Below, one piece after another: positions 51,168 through 62,497 of a stretch of DNA of 64,000 nt (its first letter is position 1; each line of letters starts with the position of its first letter). Source of the DNA: Actinosynnema pretiosum (GTDB lineage Bacteria > Actinomycetota > Actinomycetes > Mycobacteriales > Pseudonocardiaceae); contig NZ_JAMTCF010000006.1 of NCBI RefSeq assembly GCF_024171695.1, positions 434,001 to 498,000 of the forward strand. Reading direction: 5' to 3'. A program made the translations under genes and the position numbers. A model generated the notes under the pieces. The model saw only the letters and a program-made list of their open reading frames with translations, ran no database searches and had not been told where the DNA came from.

Positions 51168-52007
51168 GTGGTGATCGACCGGGTCGGGTTGGCCGAGTTC
51201 CTGCGGCGGCGCAGGGAGTCGCTCCAGCCCGAGGACGTCGGGCTCCCGCGCGGGCGGCGGCGCAGGACCAGCGGGTTGCGGCGGGAGGAGGTGGCGATGT
51301 TGTGCCACATGTCCACCGACTACTACTCGCGGTTGGAGCGCGAGCGCGGACCTCAGCCGTCCGAGCAGATGCTGGCCTCGATCGCGCAAGGGCTGCACCT
51401 GTCGCTCGCCGAGCGCGACCACCTGTTCCGACTGGCGGGCCACCACCCACCCGCCCGTGGGGCGACCGGGGAGCACATCAGTCCGGGGATGCTGCGGGTG
51501 TTCGACCGGTTGGGCGACACCCCGGCGGAGATCGTCACCGAACTGGGCGAGACGCTGCGACAGACCCCGATGGGTGTCGCTCTGACCGGTGATACGACCC
51601 GGTACACCGGTCCGGCGCGCTCGCTGGGGTACCGGTGGTTCACCGATCCGGGGTACCGGACGTTGTACGCGCCGGAGGACCACCACTACCTGTCACGGGT
51701 GTACGTGGCGGGTTCGCGGGAGGTGGCGACGTTGCGCGGCCCGGATTCGAAGGCGGCGCGGCTGGTGGGGCTGCTGCTGGAGCGCAGCGCGGAGTTCCGG
51801 GAGCTGTGGGAGGCGCACGAGGTGGGCCTGAAGCCGGACGGCGGCAAGCGCTTCGAGCACCCCGAGCTGGGCAGGCTGGAGCTGGAGTGCCAGACCCTGG
51901 TGGACCCGGTGCAGTCGCACCTGCTGCTGGTGTACACGGCGGTGCCGGGGAGCGAGACGCACGAGAAGCTGGGGCTGCTGGCGGCGGTGGGGCCGCCAGT
52001 GGGGTGA
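51168..52007 (+). CDS. XRE/MmyB-type transcriptional regulator
   Basis: 279 residues. The N-terminal HTH reads [60 protein letters not shown]. The C-terminal MmyB ligand-binding PAS-like domain contains ETPMGV-like [25 protein letters not shown] and [14 protein letters not shown]. Upstream frames stay open; GTG 51168 or 51171 follows GAGGGG. Such proteins bind a fatty acid or similar ligand and regulate the neighbouring SDR. Confidence 0.9.
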   Translation: MVIDRVGLAEFLRRRRESLQPEDVGLPRGRRRRTSGLRREEVAMLCHMSTDYYSRLERERGPQPSEQMLASIAQGLHLSLAERDHLFRLAGHHPPARGATGEHISPGMLRVFDRLGDTPAEIVTELGETLRQTPMGVALTGDTTRYTGPARSLGYRWFTDPGYRTLYAPEDHHYLSRVYVAGSREVATLRGPDSKAARLVGLLLERSAEFRELWEAHEVGLKPDGGKRFEHPELGRLELECQTLVDPVQSHLLLVYTAVPGSETHEKLGLLAAVGPPVG

Positions 52008-52190
52008 CGCGCTCCCGGCAAGGGATCAGCGACCCACCGCGCAGACGATCGATTTCAAGCAGTGATTCACGCCACCTCAAATGAAAGCACGACCGGAAGG
52101 GCGGGATTGCGACTTTCAGGATTGCGCGCGGTCACGGAAAACCGCCCCACACAAGGATCTTTTCTGTGACCCCACATCAGTTAAGGGCAA

Positions 52191-52511
52191 GTGGCACGAA
52201 TGAGCCAGAAAAAGCTTCCCGCGTGGAACGCGCTATACAAAAAAGCAGAGTCCACTGCGAATCAAGTAAAAAACGAGGCAGAAAAACTGAACATCCCCCT
52301 CGCCGTATCCATAGAACCTTCTTCCGAGCCTTCAGGTTTCACCTCGTGGAGTTGGTTCATGACTTTCAAGTCAAGCGAAGTCGAGGTTGAAGTCATAGCT
52401 TCCCCAAGCCTGGAAAGCTTCATGATAGAGGACGGCTACGGAAGGTTCGAACTAGAAGCAGATGCAGACGAATTCAATCAGATAATGATAAAGCGCCTAA
52501 ACGACAGGTAA
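52191..52511 (+). CDS. Low-G+C orphan protein of unknown function
   Basis: 106 residues (104 or fewer from ATG 52200). N-terminal KKLPAWNALYKKAESTANQV is amphipathic and Lys-rich, then IEPSSEPSGFTSWSWFMTF and an acidic tail, GRFELEADADEFNQIMIKRL. No signal peptide or membrane helix. AAGGG lies three bases before GTG 52191 and twelve before ATG 52200, so the start is unsure. By eye, G+C is about half, far below the window mean, as in its flanks from 52060 to about 52600. This is a sign of foreign origin. Confidence 0.6.
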   Translation: MARMSQKKLPAWNALYKKAESTANQVKNEAEKLNIPLAVSIEPSSEPSGFTSWSWFMTFKSSEVEVEVIASPSLESFMIEDGYGRFELEADADEFNQIMIKRLNDR

Positions 52512-52806
52512 ATCCTGTCCACAGCCCGCAGAACAGTGGTGCAAATTTCAAGCCTCTTGCTCTGCAACAGGAAGAAGTTCAAGGCGAAAATCGAGTCCGC
52601 CCGGTCCTTTCGCGTGCACACGGTCTACGAGGGGTCCGCTGAACCGCGCTCGGCGGACCCGAAGAAGGGGGCCGCGCGCTTCAAGGAGATCACACCGGGA
52701 CAGCACCGACTGAGGTTCGTGTCGTCGAACACCAAGGCGTGGGGGGAGTTCGAGCCGTCCGGGAAGTCGGCGGGCGCGGCGCGCCCGCACGACAGGCCGG
52801 CGGGCG

Positions 52807-53655
52807 TCAACCGCCCCGCCCACCGCCGGTGAACCCCAGCACCACCTCCGCCAGCCGCTCCGGCGCCTCCAGCGCCACCCAGTGCCCCACCCCGTCCAGC
52901 CGCACGTCCACGACGTCCCCCACCGCCCGCGTCATGGTGTCCGCCGTGAACCCGCCGGTCCCGGCCCCGACCGCGAGCACCGGCGCCCGCACCCCCGGCT
53001 CCAGGGCCAGCGCCCGCAGCTCCTCCCCCTCCCGCAGCGCCGCCCGGTACAGCCCGGCCGCCCCCGACCACCCGCCGGGCCGGGCGTACGTGCGCGCGAA
53101 CTCGGCCAGGTCCGCCTCGCCCACCGCACCCGGAGCCGCCGCCATCCCGTCGAACGCGTACCGCAGGAACTCCCGCTCCCGCCCGCGCAGCAGCAGCTCC
53201 GGCACCCCCTCCGCCGCCACCGCTCCGATGTGCCAGGCCCCTCCGCGCGCCACATCGGTCAGCAGCTCGAACCCGAACCCGGCCAGCGCGGTCTCGACCG
53301 CGATCACCCCGAGCACGTCCTCCGGGCGCCGCGCCGCCAGCCGGAACACCGCCCCGCCGCCCAAGTCCTGCCCGAGCACGTGCACCGGCCCCACCCCCAG
53401 GCGCCCGATCAGCGCGTGCAGGTCCTCCGCCGCGACCGCCGCGTCGAAGTCCGGCCCCGCGACGGCCGAGTCGCCGAACCCGCGCAGGTCGACCGCGAAC
53501 ACCCGACGCCGGGCGGCGAGCAGCGGGATGAGGCGGTGGAACGCCCACCAGGTCTCCGGGAACCCGTGCACCAGCAGGATCGGCGCGCCGCTGTCGCCCG
53601 CCGACACGTAGTGCAGCGTCGTGCCGTTGACCTGCGCGTTGTGGTGAGTGATCAC
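52807..53655 (-). CDS. Alpha/beta hydrolase, epoxide-hydrolase/haloalkane-dehalogenase type
   Basis: 282 residues. Features of the fold: ILLVHGFPETWWAFHRLIP (oxyanion HGFPE), VFAVDLRGFGDSAV, and the nucleophile elbow HVLGQDLGGGAVFRLA. There the nucleophile is Asp, as in epoxide hydrolases and dehalogenases, not Ser. The general base is in GVGHWVALEAPERLAE. Cytoplasmic. GTG 53655 start with GGGG seven bases upstream. Divergent from a MarR gene with a paired operator; likely induced by its substrate (inference). Confidence 0.92.
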   Translation of the reverse strand: MITHHNAQVNGTTLHYVSAGDSGAPILLVHGFPETWWAFHRLIPLLAARRRVFAVDLRGFGDSAVAGPDFDAAVAAEDLHALIGRLGVGPVHVLGQDLGGGAVFRLAARRPEDVLGVIAVETALAGFGFELLTDVARGGAWHIGAVAAEGVPELLLRGREREFLRYAFDGMAAAPGAVGEADLAEFARTYARPGGWSGAAGLYRAALREGEELRALALEPGVRAPVLAVGAGTGGFTADTMTRAVGDVVDVRLDGVGHWVALEAPERLAEVVLGFTGGGRGG

Positions 53656-53672
53656 CGCAGAACCCCCAAATA

Positions 53673-53720
53673 GACAGTCAAGTTGTCGATTGCGGCGCAA
53701 CGATAGACACCCAGACTGTC
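53673..53720. promoter_or_regulatory. Paired GACA-N7-TGTC sites
   Basis: GACAGTCAAGTTGTC (53673-53687) and GACACCCAGACTGTC (53706-53720) both fit GACA-N7-TGTC and start 33 bp apart (about three helical turns), between the hydrolase and MarR genes. Likely MarR operators for both promoters. Confidence 0.7.
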
Positions 53721-53740
53721 TTTTGTCCAGGCCGGTGCCG

Positions 53741-53746
53741 TACGCT
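53741..53746 (+). promoter_or_regulatory. -10 box of leaderless MarR gene
   Basis: TACGCT matches TANNNT and ends six bases before the ATG; no Shine-Dalgarno is present. Confidence 0.5.
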
Positions 53747-53752
53747 CCCGCC

Positions 53753-54229
53753 ATGCCACGCTCCGGCGCAGACCTGGCCCTGGCCCTGCTGGGCGGTTTC
53801 CGCACGCTCACCGACGCCGCGATCGCCGAACTGGCCCGGCGCGGCTACGACGACGTGCGCCCGGTCCACGACTTCGCCATGCGCGCGATCGCGGCGGGCG
53901 CGGAGAGCGCCTCGGAGCTGGGCAGGCGGCTGTCCGTGACCAAGCAGTCGGCCGCCCGCACGATCGCCGTCCTCCAGGAGCGCGGCTGGGTGACCACCGA
54001 GGCCGACCCGCGCGACGCCCGCCGCAAGCGCCTGCGCGTGACGCCGCCGGGGGTCGAGGTGCTCACCCAGGGCGAGGCGGTGTTCGACGAGCTGCGGGCG
54101 CGCTGGGCCGAGCAGCTCGGCGAGGCGGAGCTGGAGCGGTTCGAGGCCCAGCTGGAGGCCCTGGTGGGCGTCCTGCCGATCCGGTTCGACACGCCGGGCT
54201 GGATCAGCCGGGACCTCGGCGACCTCTGA
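53753..54229 (+). CDS. MarR-family transcriptional regulator
   Basis: 158 residues. MarR HTH: VHDFAMRAIAAGAESASELG, RRLSVTKQSAARTIAVLQER and GWVTTEADPRDARRKRLRVT. The C-terminal dimer helix contains WAEQLGEAELERFEAQLEAL. ATG with a leaderless-type -10 box. It is divergent from the Asp-nucleophile hydrolase and probably represses it via the two GACA-N7-TGTC sites. Confidence 0.92.
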   Translation: MPRSGADLALALLGGFRTLTDAAIAELARRGYDDVRPVHDFAMRAIAAGAESASELGRRLSVTKQSAARTIAVLQERGWVTTEADPRDARRKRLRVTPPGVEVLTQGEAVFDELRARWAEQLGEAELERFEAQLEALVGVLPIRFDTPGWISRDLGDL

Positions 54230-54337
54230 CCCCCACCCGAGCGGGTCCACCGACGTCCTCAGGTCCGCCCGGCCCGTGCCGTCTGCACCGGGTGCACGAC
54301 GCCCGCCACCGGAGCCAGACGACGTCAGAGGTCAGCC

Positions 54338-55954
54338 ATGCTCGCGACACTGCGCAAACTCACGATCGGCACCCGCCTGGTCTCGGTCATGGCCGTCCTG
54401 ATGGTCCTCCTGGTGGCCACGATCGTCCTCGGCGTGGTCGCCCTGTCGAACCAGCAGCGGGCGCTGGCCGTCGTCGACACCGACCAGGACACCACCAGGG
54501 TCGCCCAGCAGGTGAAGTTCCGCTCCGCCGACTTCAACGGCTGGCAGACCGCCTACGCGTTCGACGTGGCGCTCAACGGCGCGAGCGCGGGCTCGGACAC
54601 CTCGGCCGCGCGCGCCGCCTTCCTCACCTCGTCGCAGGACTTCGCGACCGAGCTGGACGCCCTCGGCGCGGCCGGGCTGACCGAGGCCGAGCACCGGCAC
54701 TACGAGGCCACCGTCGCGGACTTCGCCGAGTTCATGAAGCTCGACCAGCAGGTGGTCGCGAACTACCGGCTGGGCACCCCCGAGTCCGCCGCCGCCGCCG
54801 ACAAGCTGGTGCTGGTCGACGAGATCGCCATCTTCGAGCGCATCACCAAGGACATCGACCAGATCGTGGCGTCCGTCCTCGCGCGCAGCGACGAGGCCGT
54901 CGCCCAGGCGAACGCCACGGCCGACGGCGCCACCACCCTGCTGATCGTCAGCGGTGTCGCCGCGCTGCTGCTGGGCGCCGCCCTCGCCGCGCTCCTGGTC
55001 CGCTCGATCACCCACCCGCTGAACGCCCTGCGCGACGACCTCGTCGGCGTCGCGGACACCCTCGACCTGACGAAGGGCGCGGACGCGGCGGGCCGCGACG
55101 AGATCGCGCTGGCCGCCGAGGGCTTCAACCGGCTGCTGGAGCGGGTGCGCGGCCTGGTCCGCGAGGTCACCGCCACCTCGCAGGACGTGGCGGGCGCGGC
55201 CGAGGAGCTGAGCGCGGTGAGCGTGCAGCTGGAGCACGGCGCCCGGTCGACGAGCGACCGCGCGGGCACGGTCAGCACCAGCGCCGGGGAGGTGTCGGCG
55301 ATCGTCACCACGATGGCCGCCGCCGCCGAGGAGATGAACGCCGCCGTCGCGGAGATCTCCAGCAGCGCCACCAGGGCGACCCGGATCGCGGACGACGGCG
55401 TGCGCACCGCCGCCGAGGCCGACGCGACCATGACGCGCCTGGGCGAGTCGTCGGCGGAGGTCGGCTCGGTGGTGAAGCTGATCAACGACATCGCCCAGCA
55501 GACCAACCTCCTCGCCCTCAACGCCACCATCGAGGCCGCCAGGGCGGGCGCCGCGGGCCGGGGCTTCGCGGTCGTCGCGGGCGAGGTGAAGGAGCTGGCG
55601 CTCCAGACGTCGACGGCCACCGAGGAGATCGCCAGGCAGATCGAGGCGATCCGGGTGGGCAGCACCGAGGCGGTCGCCGCCATCTCGAAGATCCAGAACG
55701 TCGTCTCCGACATCAGCGCCACCCAGCTCACCATCGCCTCGGCCATCGAGGAGCAGACCGCGACCACGGGCGAGCTGAGCCGCAACGTCGCCGAGACCGC
55801 CGACGGCGCGAACTCCATCGCGCGCTCCATCGCGACCGTGGCCCAGGCGGCGGGCGAGACCAGCGCGGGCGCCACCACCACCCGCGACACCGCCGACTCG
55901 CTGTCCCGGTCCTCCGCGGAGCTCCAGCGGCTGATCTCGGGCTTCACCGTCTGA
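54338..55954 (+). CDS. Methyl-accepting chemotaxis protein
   Basis: 538 residues. Helix 1 (about 15-37), extracellular sensor (about 38-205; [20 protein letters not shown] resembles [20 protein letters not shown] of the other receptor), helix 2 (about 206-228), HAMP, then a signalling hairpin with tip [20 protein letters not shown] and [20 protein letters not shown] with AGAGG six bases upstream. The two receptors are paralogues 8 kb apart and may sense related ligands. A perfect hairpin terminator follows. Confidence 0.95.
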   Translation: MLATLRKLTIGTRLVSVMAVLMVLLVATIVLGVVALSNQQRALAVVDTDQDTTRVAQQVKFRSADFNGWQTAYAFDVALNGASAGSDTSAARAAFLTSSQDFATELDALGAAGLTEAEHRHYEATVADFAEFMKLDQQVVANYRLGTPESAAAADKLVLVDEIAIFERITKDIDQIVASVLARSDEAVAQANATADGATTLLIVSGVAALLLGAALAALLVRSITHPLNALRDDLVGVADTLDLTKGADAAGRDEIALAAEGFNRLLERVRGLVREVTATSQDVAGAAEELSAVSVQLEHGARSTSDRAGTVSTSAGEVSAIVTTMAAAAEEMNAAVAEISSSATRATRIADDGVRTAAEADATMTRLGESSAEVGSVVKLINDIAQQTNLLALNATIEAARAGAAGRGFAVVAGEVKELALQTSTATEEIARQIEAIRVGSTEAVAAISKIQNVVSDISATQLTIASAIEEQTATTGELSRNVAETADGANSIARSIATVAQAAGETSAGATTTRDTADSLSRSSAELQRLISGFTV

Positions 55955-55987
55955 GCGCGCCCCCTCGCCGCGCGGCGACCCGCACCC

Positions 55988-56026
55988 CCGAAGTCCCACG
56001 ACCGCCCGGCGGTCGTGGGACTTCGG
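55988..56026. terminator. Terminator after the second chemotaxis receptor gene
   Basis: Two 19-bp arms (CCGAAGTCCCACGACCGCC and its exact complement) flank a single base. Confidence 0.88.
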
Positions 56027-56166
56027 CGTCCGCGCGCTCCCGAACCGACGACTCCCATCACCCGTCCGGGGGCGATCCGCCGTTCCGCCCTGTCCACGCG
56101 CCCGGAAGCCCGACATGCTCCGGACGGGGGCGGGGCACCACGACGAACAGCGGAAACAGTCCAATA

Positions 56167-56188
56167 CTTGATTAGTTCCACTTTATCC
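56167..56188 (+). promoter_or_regulatory. FurA-type operator/promoter
   Basis: CTTGATTAGTTCCACTTTAT begins 36 bp before furA. It resembles the A+T-rich FurA-binding promoter known upstream of mycobacterial furA-katG (TTGACT-TTCCA type), with TTGATT as the -35. Autoregulation is inferred. Confidence 0.55.
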
Positions 56189-56202
56189 GCCACACTCCCC
56201 CC

Positions 56203-56628
56203 GTGCCCACGTCCACCGAGTTCCAGCAGCTGCTCCGCGACGCCTCGCTGCGGGTCACCGCGCCGAGGGTCGCCGTGCTGTCGGCGGTGCACGCGAACCC
56301 CCACGCCGACACCGACTCGATCATCGGCGTGGTCAGGGGCGCGCTCGGGGCCGTGTCGCACCAGGCCGTCTACGACGTGCTGCGCGCGCTCACCACCGCC
56401 GGTCTGCTGCGCCGCATCGAGCCGCCCGGCTCGGTCGCGCGGTACGAGGCCCGCGTGGGCGACAACCACCACCACGTGGTGTGCCGGACCTGCGGCGCCA
56501 TAGCCGACGTGGACTGCGCGGTGGGCCAGGCGCCCTGCCTCACCGCCTCGAACTCCCACGGCTTCGTGATCGACGAGGCCGAGGTGGTCTACCGGGGCCT
56601 GTGCCCCGACTGCGCCTCCACGCGCTGA
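56203..56628 (+). CDS. furA: Fur-family regulator FurA
   Basis: 141 residues. HTH: LRVTAPRVAVLSAVHANPHA and GALGAVSHQAVYDVLRALTT. Metal site: DNHHHVVCRTCGAIADVDC, with further Cys in LCPDCAS. FurA is a redox-sensitive iron-dependent repressor of katG. GTG start; the only clear upstream signal is the FurA-like promoter. It lies 75 bp before katG, as in mycobacteria and streptomycetes, and is likely co-transcribed. Confidence 0.94.
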   Translation: MPTSTEFQQLLRDASLRVTAPRVAVLSAVHANPHADTDSIIGVVRGALGAVSHQAVYDVLRALTTAGLLRRIEPPGSVARYEARVGDNHHHVVCRTCGAIADVDCAVGQAPCLTASNSHGFVIDEAEVVYRGLCPDCASTR

Positions 56629-58932
<2,304 letters not shown>

Positions 58933-58947
58933 TCCCCGCGATCGGAC

Positions 58948-58980
58948 GCGGCCCCCGGCGGAGCTTCCGCCGGGGGCCGC
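58948..58980 (+). terminator. Terminator after katG
   Basis: GCGGCCCCCGGCGGA and TCCGCCGGGGGCCGC, 15-bp stem, three-base loop. Confidence 0.88.
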
Positions 58981-58983
58981 TGC

Positions 58984-59025
58984 GGGAGCGGGCCCCGGCG
59001 CACGGCTGCGCCGGGACCCGCTCCC
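58984..59025 (-). terminator. Terminator for the leftward subtilase gene
   Basis: A 19-bp stem with one mismatch (GGGAGCGGGCCCCGGCGCA with TGCGCCGGGACCCGCTCCC), four-base loop. It lies just past the end of the subtilase gene and back to back with the katG terminator. Confidence 0.8.
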
Positions 59026-59049
59026 CCTCCTCGTCGCGCTTCAGCGGTG

Positions 59050-62000
59050 TCAGCGCAACGCGTAGGCCCGGATGACGGTCTGCTCCACCGAGTTCCCGGA
59101 CGAGTCCGAAGTGGACGCCCGCAGCGACGCGTGCGTCGCCCCCGGCGGGCTGACCGTGGTCGCCGACCACTTGCCGTTCCGCCCCGTCACCGGGGCCGCC
59201 CGCCAGGTCTTCCCGTCGTCGTACGAGACCTCCACGCTCGGCCTGCGCACGTCAGGCGCCTCCGCGCTCCCGTTGCGCTGCACGGAGAACGGGATCGTCA
59301 CCCGGCCGCGCGCCGCCCGGTTGCGCTCGTCCAGGTCGGGGGCGAACCGGACCGCCAGCAGCGGCAGCGCGGTCGCCTCCTGCGCGGTCCCGGAGCGGAA
59401 GCCCCAGCGCGCGCTCACCGCGGTGGACACGTCGTAGCCGTCGCTGACCGCGTCGGCGGTCAGCACGTAGTCACCGGTCTCGGCGGGCACGAGCGCCACG
59501 AGCTGCTGCGCCGTCGGGGCCTCCGCCACCGGCTGACCGCCCCGGCTGAGCACGATCTTCCCGGTGACGCCGTTGCGACCGCCGTAGTGGCCGGGCTCCC
59601 GGTCGGTGAACAGGTCGGGGTAGTAGATCACCGTGTCGCCGATGCGCCCGGCGCTGAACGCGGGCGCCTCCGGCAGCAGGGGGAACCCCGGTCCGAGCAC
59701 GCCCCGGTACCACCCCTCGCGCGTCACCTCGCCCTTGCGCAGCACCTTCGGCACGGGCCTGCCCTGGAAGGCCTTGACGACCGGCGCGTCCGGGGACTCC
59801 AGCACGAGGCTGTGCTGGGTCCACTCGACGTCCGGCGTGTAGTAGAGCCGGGTCGTGCTCGGCGCGGGCACCACCGCGTTCTCGGGGTAGACCACCCAGG
59901 ACTCGTCCGCCACCGAGGCGGCGGTGGCGTCGACCCGGCCGAGGTCGCGGTCGCGCACCCGCCTGAACCTCCCGGCGTCGGCGGGGATGCCGCCGTCGTT
60001 GTCCCAGCGCAGCCGGTACTGGTACGGGGTGCCCGTGAAGCCGCCTTCGCCGTCCGACCGGGCCAGCGTCGCGTACAGGCTGGTCTCGGCGTCCTCGTCG
60101 CGGGTCAGCGACGGGGCCAGCAGCAGCGCCTCGGCGCTCCCGGCGGACCCGCCCGCCGTGACCGAGCTGTCGCCGAAGGGGATGGACGTCGACGCCATGA
60201 CGAACCCGATCTCCGCGCCGCGCGCGTCGACCTCCGCCTTCAGCGGCACGCCGCGCCGGGCGTCCAGCTCCAGGCTCGCCGGGCCGCCGACCTCGAAGGC
60301 GGGTTCGACGAACAGCGTCGTGCGCTCGCCGGTGCTCACCTGGCCCTGCACGGCGTAGGAGCCCTTGGGCACCCGGACGGTGACCCGGCCCGACGCGTCG
60401 ACCTTGCTGTAGCGGTCGCCGGTCTCCAGGTTGAACAGCGCGTACCCGTAGTCGGACGCGGGCGCGCCCGCGTGGTCGGTGGCGGTGACGGCGACGTCGT
60501 AGCTCTCCGGCTCGCGGGTGACGCCGATCGGGACGCGCACCGCGTCACCGGCGAGCAGCACGCCGCTGTAGGAGCCGAGCGGCGCGCCGGGCGGCAGGGT
60601 GGTGGTGACGGTCGCCTCGGCCGTGCCGCCCGCCGGGACGGTGATCGAGGACGGGGACACCGCGACCGCGCCGGGGAGCTCGGCGCCGGAGGGGTCGCGC
60701 AGCACGGCGGTCAGCGGCAGGGTCTGCGGCTGGTCGCCGGTGTTGCGGTAGGCGACGGTGCGCGGCGCGGGCTGCTCGCCGTCGTCGTGCGGCCAGCGCA
60801 GGGTGCCCAGGTCCAGCACGGCGGGAGCGGCCTGCACCGGGATCGTGGTGGCGCGGGCCAGGTCGACGCGGCCCGCGCCCTGCTCGTAGACGGTCGCGCC
60901 CTTCGGGTCGACGGCGGTGCCCATGAGCGCGGCTTTCAGCTGCGGCGCCTGCCAGTCCGGGTGCTGCTGGACGAGGACGGCGGCGGCGCCCGCGACGTGC
61001 GGGGTGGCCATCGAGGTGCCGGACAGGGCGACGTGCGCGTCGTCCACCGGGGTGCCGATCCCGCCGTTCTTCGCCTTGGCGGCGACGATGTCCACGCCCG
61101 GCGCGGTGATCTCCGGCTTGATCGCGTTGTCGCCCGTCCTGGGGCCGCGCGAGGAGAACGGGGCGAGGACGTCGTCCCGGTCGACCGCGCCCACGGTCAG
61201 CGCGGAGGCCGCGCTGCCGGGGCTGCCGACCGTGCCCGGCGCGCCCGAGTTGCCCGCCGCGACCACGAACAGCGCGCCGGTCTCGGCGGTGAGCCGGTCG
61301 ACGGCGAGAGACATGGGGTCGGTGCCGTCGGTGGCGGGGCCGCCCAGGCTCATGCTGACCACGTCGGCGCGGGCAGCGCCCCACTCCATGCCCGCGATGA
61401 TCCAGGAGTCGTAGCCGCCGCCGGTGTCGTCGAGCACCTTGCCGTTGAGCACCTCGGCGTCCGGCGCGACGCCCCGGTACCTGCCCGCGCCGGTGACGGT
61501 GGCGGCGACGTGCGTGCCGTGGCCGAAGTTGTCGTCCGCGTCGGCGGTGTCGGTGAAGTTGGCCGACTCGACGACCGCGCCCGCCAGGTCGGCGTGGGTG
61601 GCGTCGACGCCGGTGTCCAGGACGGCGACCTTGGCGCCCGCGCCGGTCAGGCCCGCCGCCCAGGCGGCCGGTGCGCCGATCTGCGCGGTGCTGCGGTCGA
61701 GGGCGGTGGAGACCTTGCCGTCCAACCAGATCCGGCCGCCCGCGCGCTCGGCGCCCGCCGCGAGCACCGGGCGGGACTTGGGCGCCTTGAGGGCGTAGCC
61801 GTCGACGCTGGGCAGGTCGCGGACCCCCTCGCCCGCCACGCGGGCGGTGTCGGCGGCGCCGGTGACGATCAGCGGCAGGTGGTCGGAGCGCGCGTCGTCG
61901 TACCCGGCCGCGATCAGGCCGGTGACGTCGAACAGCCGGGGGTCGAGCCTGCCCGACGCGACGTCCGCCGCCACGTCGGCGGGGACCACGCGCAGCACAC

Positions 62001-62244
62001 CGGGTTCGGTGGAGCGCTGGAAGGCGATCCCGTCCCGGCCGGGACCGGGGTCGATCTCGACGTCGTCGCCCCGGACGGTGACGGTGTCACCGGTCAGCAG
62101 GGTGACGGCGCCGCGCACGCCGGGTCCGGCCGCGTCCGGCCGGTCGGGTCCGGCGCCGGGCGCCGCCGTGGCGGTGGTGGCGGTGAGCGCCGCCGCCGCG
62201 ACCACCGCCACCACCCCCGTGGAGACCTGTTTGCGGAGAGGCAT
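59050..62244 (-). CDS. Secreted S8 subtilisin-like serine protease
   Basis: 1064 residues. Signal peptide (about 1-28), propeptide-like region to about 185, then the catalytic domain: Asp210 (AVLDTGVD), His242 (NFGHGTHVAATV), oxyanion Asn332 (AAGNSGAPG) and Ser411 (LSGTSMATPHVAGAA). Beyond about 480 come beta-sandwich domains, ending with SVEVSYDDGKTWRAAPVTGR and VEQTVIRAYALR. It is a large extracellular protease of the actinomycete type. ATG with GAGGAGGATCG upstream. The C-terminal 100 residues are nearly identical to those of the next gene. Confidence 0.95.
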   Translation of the reverse strand: MPLRKQVSTGVVAVVAAAALTATTATAAPGAGPDRPDAAGPGVRGAVTLLTGDTVTVRGDDVEIDPGPGRDGIAFQRSTEPGVLRVVPADVAADVASGRLDPRLFDVTGLIAAGYDDARSDHLPLIVTGAADTARVAGEGVRDLPSVDGYALKAPKSRPVLAAGAERAGGRIWLDGKVSTALDRSTAQIGAPAAWAAGLTGAGAKVAVLDTGVDATHADLAGAVVESANFTDTADADDNFGHGTHVAATVTGAGRYRGVAPDAEVLNGKVLDDTGGGYDSWIIAGMEWGAARADVVSMSLGGPATDGTDPMSLAVDRLTAETGALFVVAAGNSGAPGTVGSPGSAASALTVGAVDRDDVLAPFSSRGPRTGDNAIKPEITAPGVDIVAAKAKNGGIGTPVDDAHVALSGTSMATPHVAGAAAVLVQQHPDWQAPQLKAALMGTAVDPKGATVYEQGAGRVDLARATTIPVQAAPAVLDLGTLRWPHDDGEQPAPRTVAYRNTGDQPQTLPLTAVLRDPSGAELPGAVAVSPSSITVPAGGTAEATVTTTLPPGAPLGSYSGVLLAGDAVRVPIGVTREPESYDVAVTATDHAGAPASDYGYALFNLETGDRYSKVDASGRVTVRVPKGSYAVQGQVSTGERTTLFVEPAFEVGGPASLELDARRGVPLKAEVDARGAEIGFVMASTSIPFGDSSVTAGGSAGSAEALLLAPSLTRDEDAETSLYATLARSDGEGGFTGTPYQYRLRWDNDGGIPADAGRFRRVRDRDLGRVDATAASVADESWVVYPENAVVPAPSTTRLYYTPDVEWTQHSLVLESPDAPVVKAFQGRPVPKVLRKGEVTREGWYRGVLGPGFPLLPEAPAFSAGRIGDTVIYYPDLFTDREPGHYGGRNGVTGKIVLSRGGQPVAEAPTAQQLVALVPAETGDYVLTADAVSDGYDVSTAVSARWGFRSGTAQEATALPLLAVRFAPDLDERNRAARGRVTIPFSVQRNGSAEAPDVRRPSVEVSYDDGKTWRAAPVTGRNGKWSATTVSPPGATHASLRASTSDSSGNSVEQTVIRAYALR

Positions 62245-62443
62245 CGATCCTCCTCGTTCGCGCGGCGGCCCTCAGGTCGGGCAGCCGTCGGGAATGGCAC
62301 TCCCCCGGCGGGGCGTGAGGTTGCCCGCCGTGAACGAACTGCTCCGCGTGCGGCGGAACCGGGGGTCCCGGTGGCAGGGGCGGTGGGCCGCCGGGCCGCA
62401 CCCCCCTTGCTCCACCGGCGATTCCCGGCGACCGGGAAAGGCG

Positions 62444-62477
62444 ACGTGCCCCGGTGGACGGCGCCACCGGGGCACGT
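62444..62477. terminator. Terminator downstream of the second subtilase gene
   Basis: ACGTGCCCCGGTGG and CCACCGGGGCACGT, 14-bp perfect stem, six-base loop, 21 bp past the stop of the leftward gene. The rest of the 62245-62497 gap shows no gene. Confidence 0.85.
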
Positions 62478-62497
62478 GCCGTCACGCTCCAGCGGTG

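Noticed and set aside
52536..52832. 98-codon frame starting MVQISSLLLCNRKK after the low-G+C gene
   Set aside because: No ribosome-binding site, composition changes midway, and its end overlaps the convergent hydrolase gene; likely chance.
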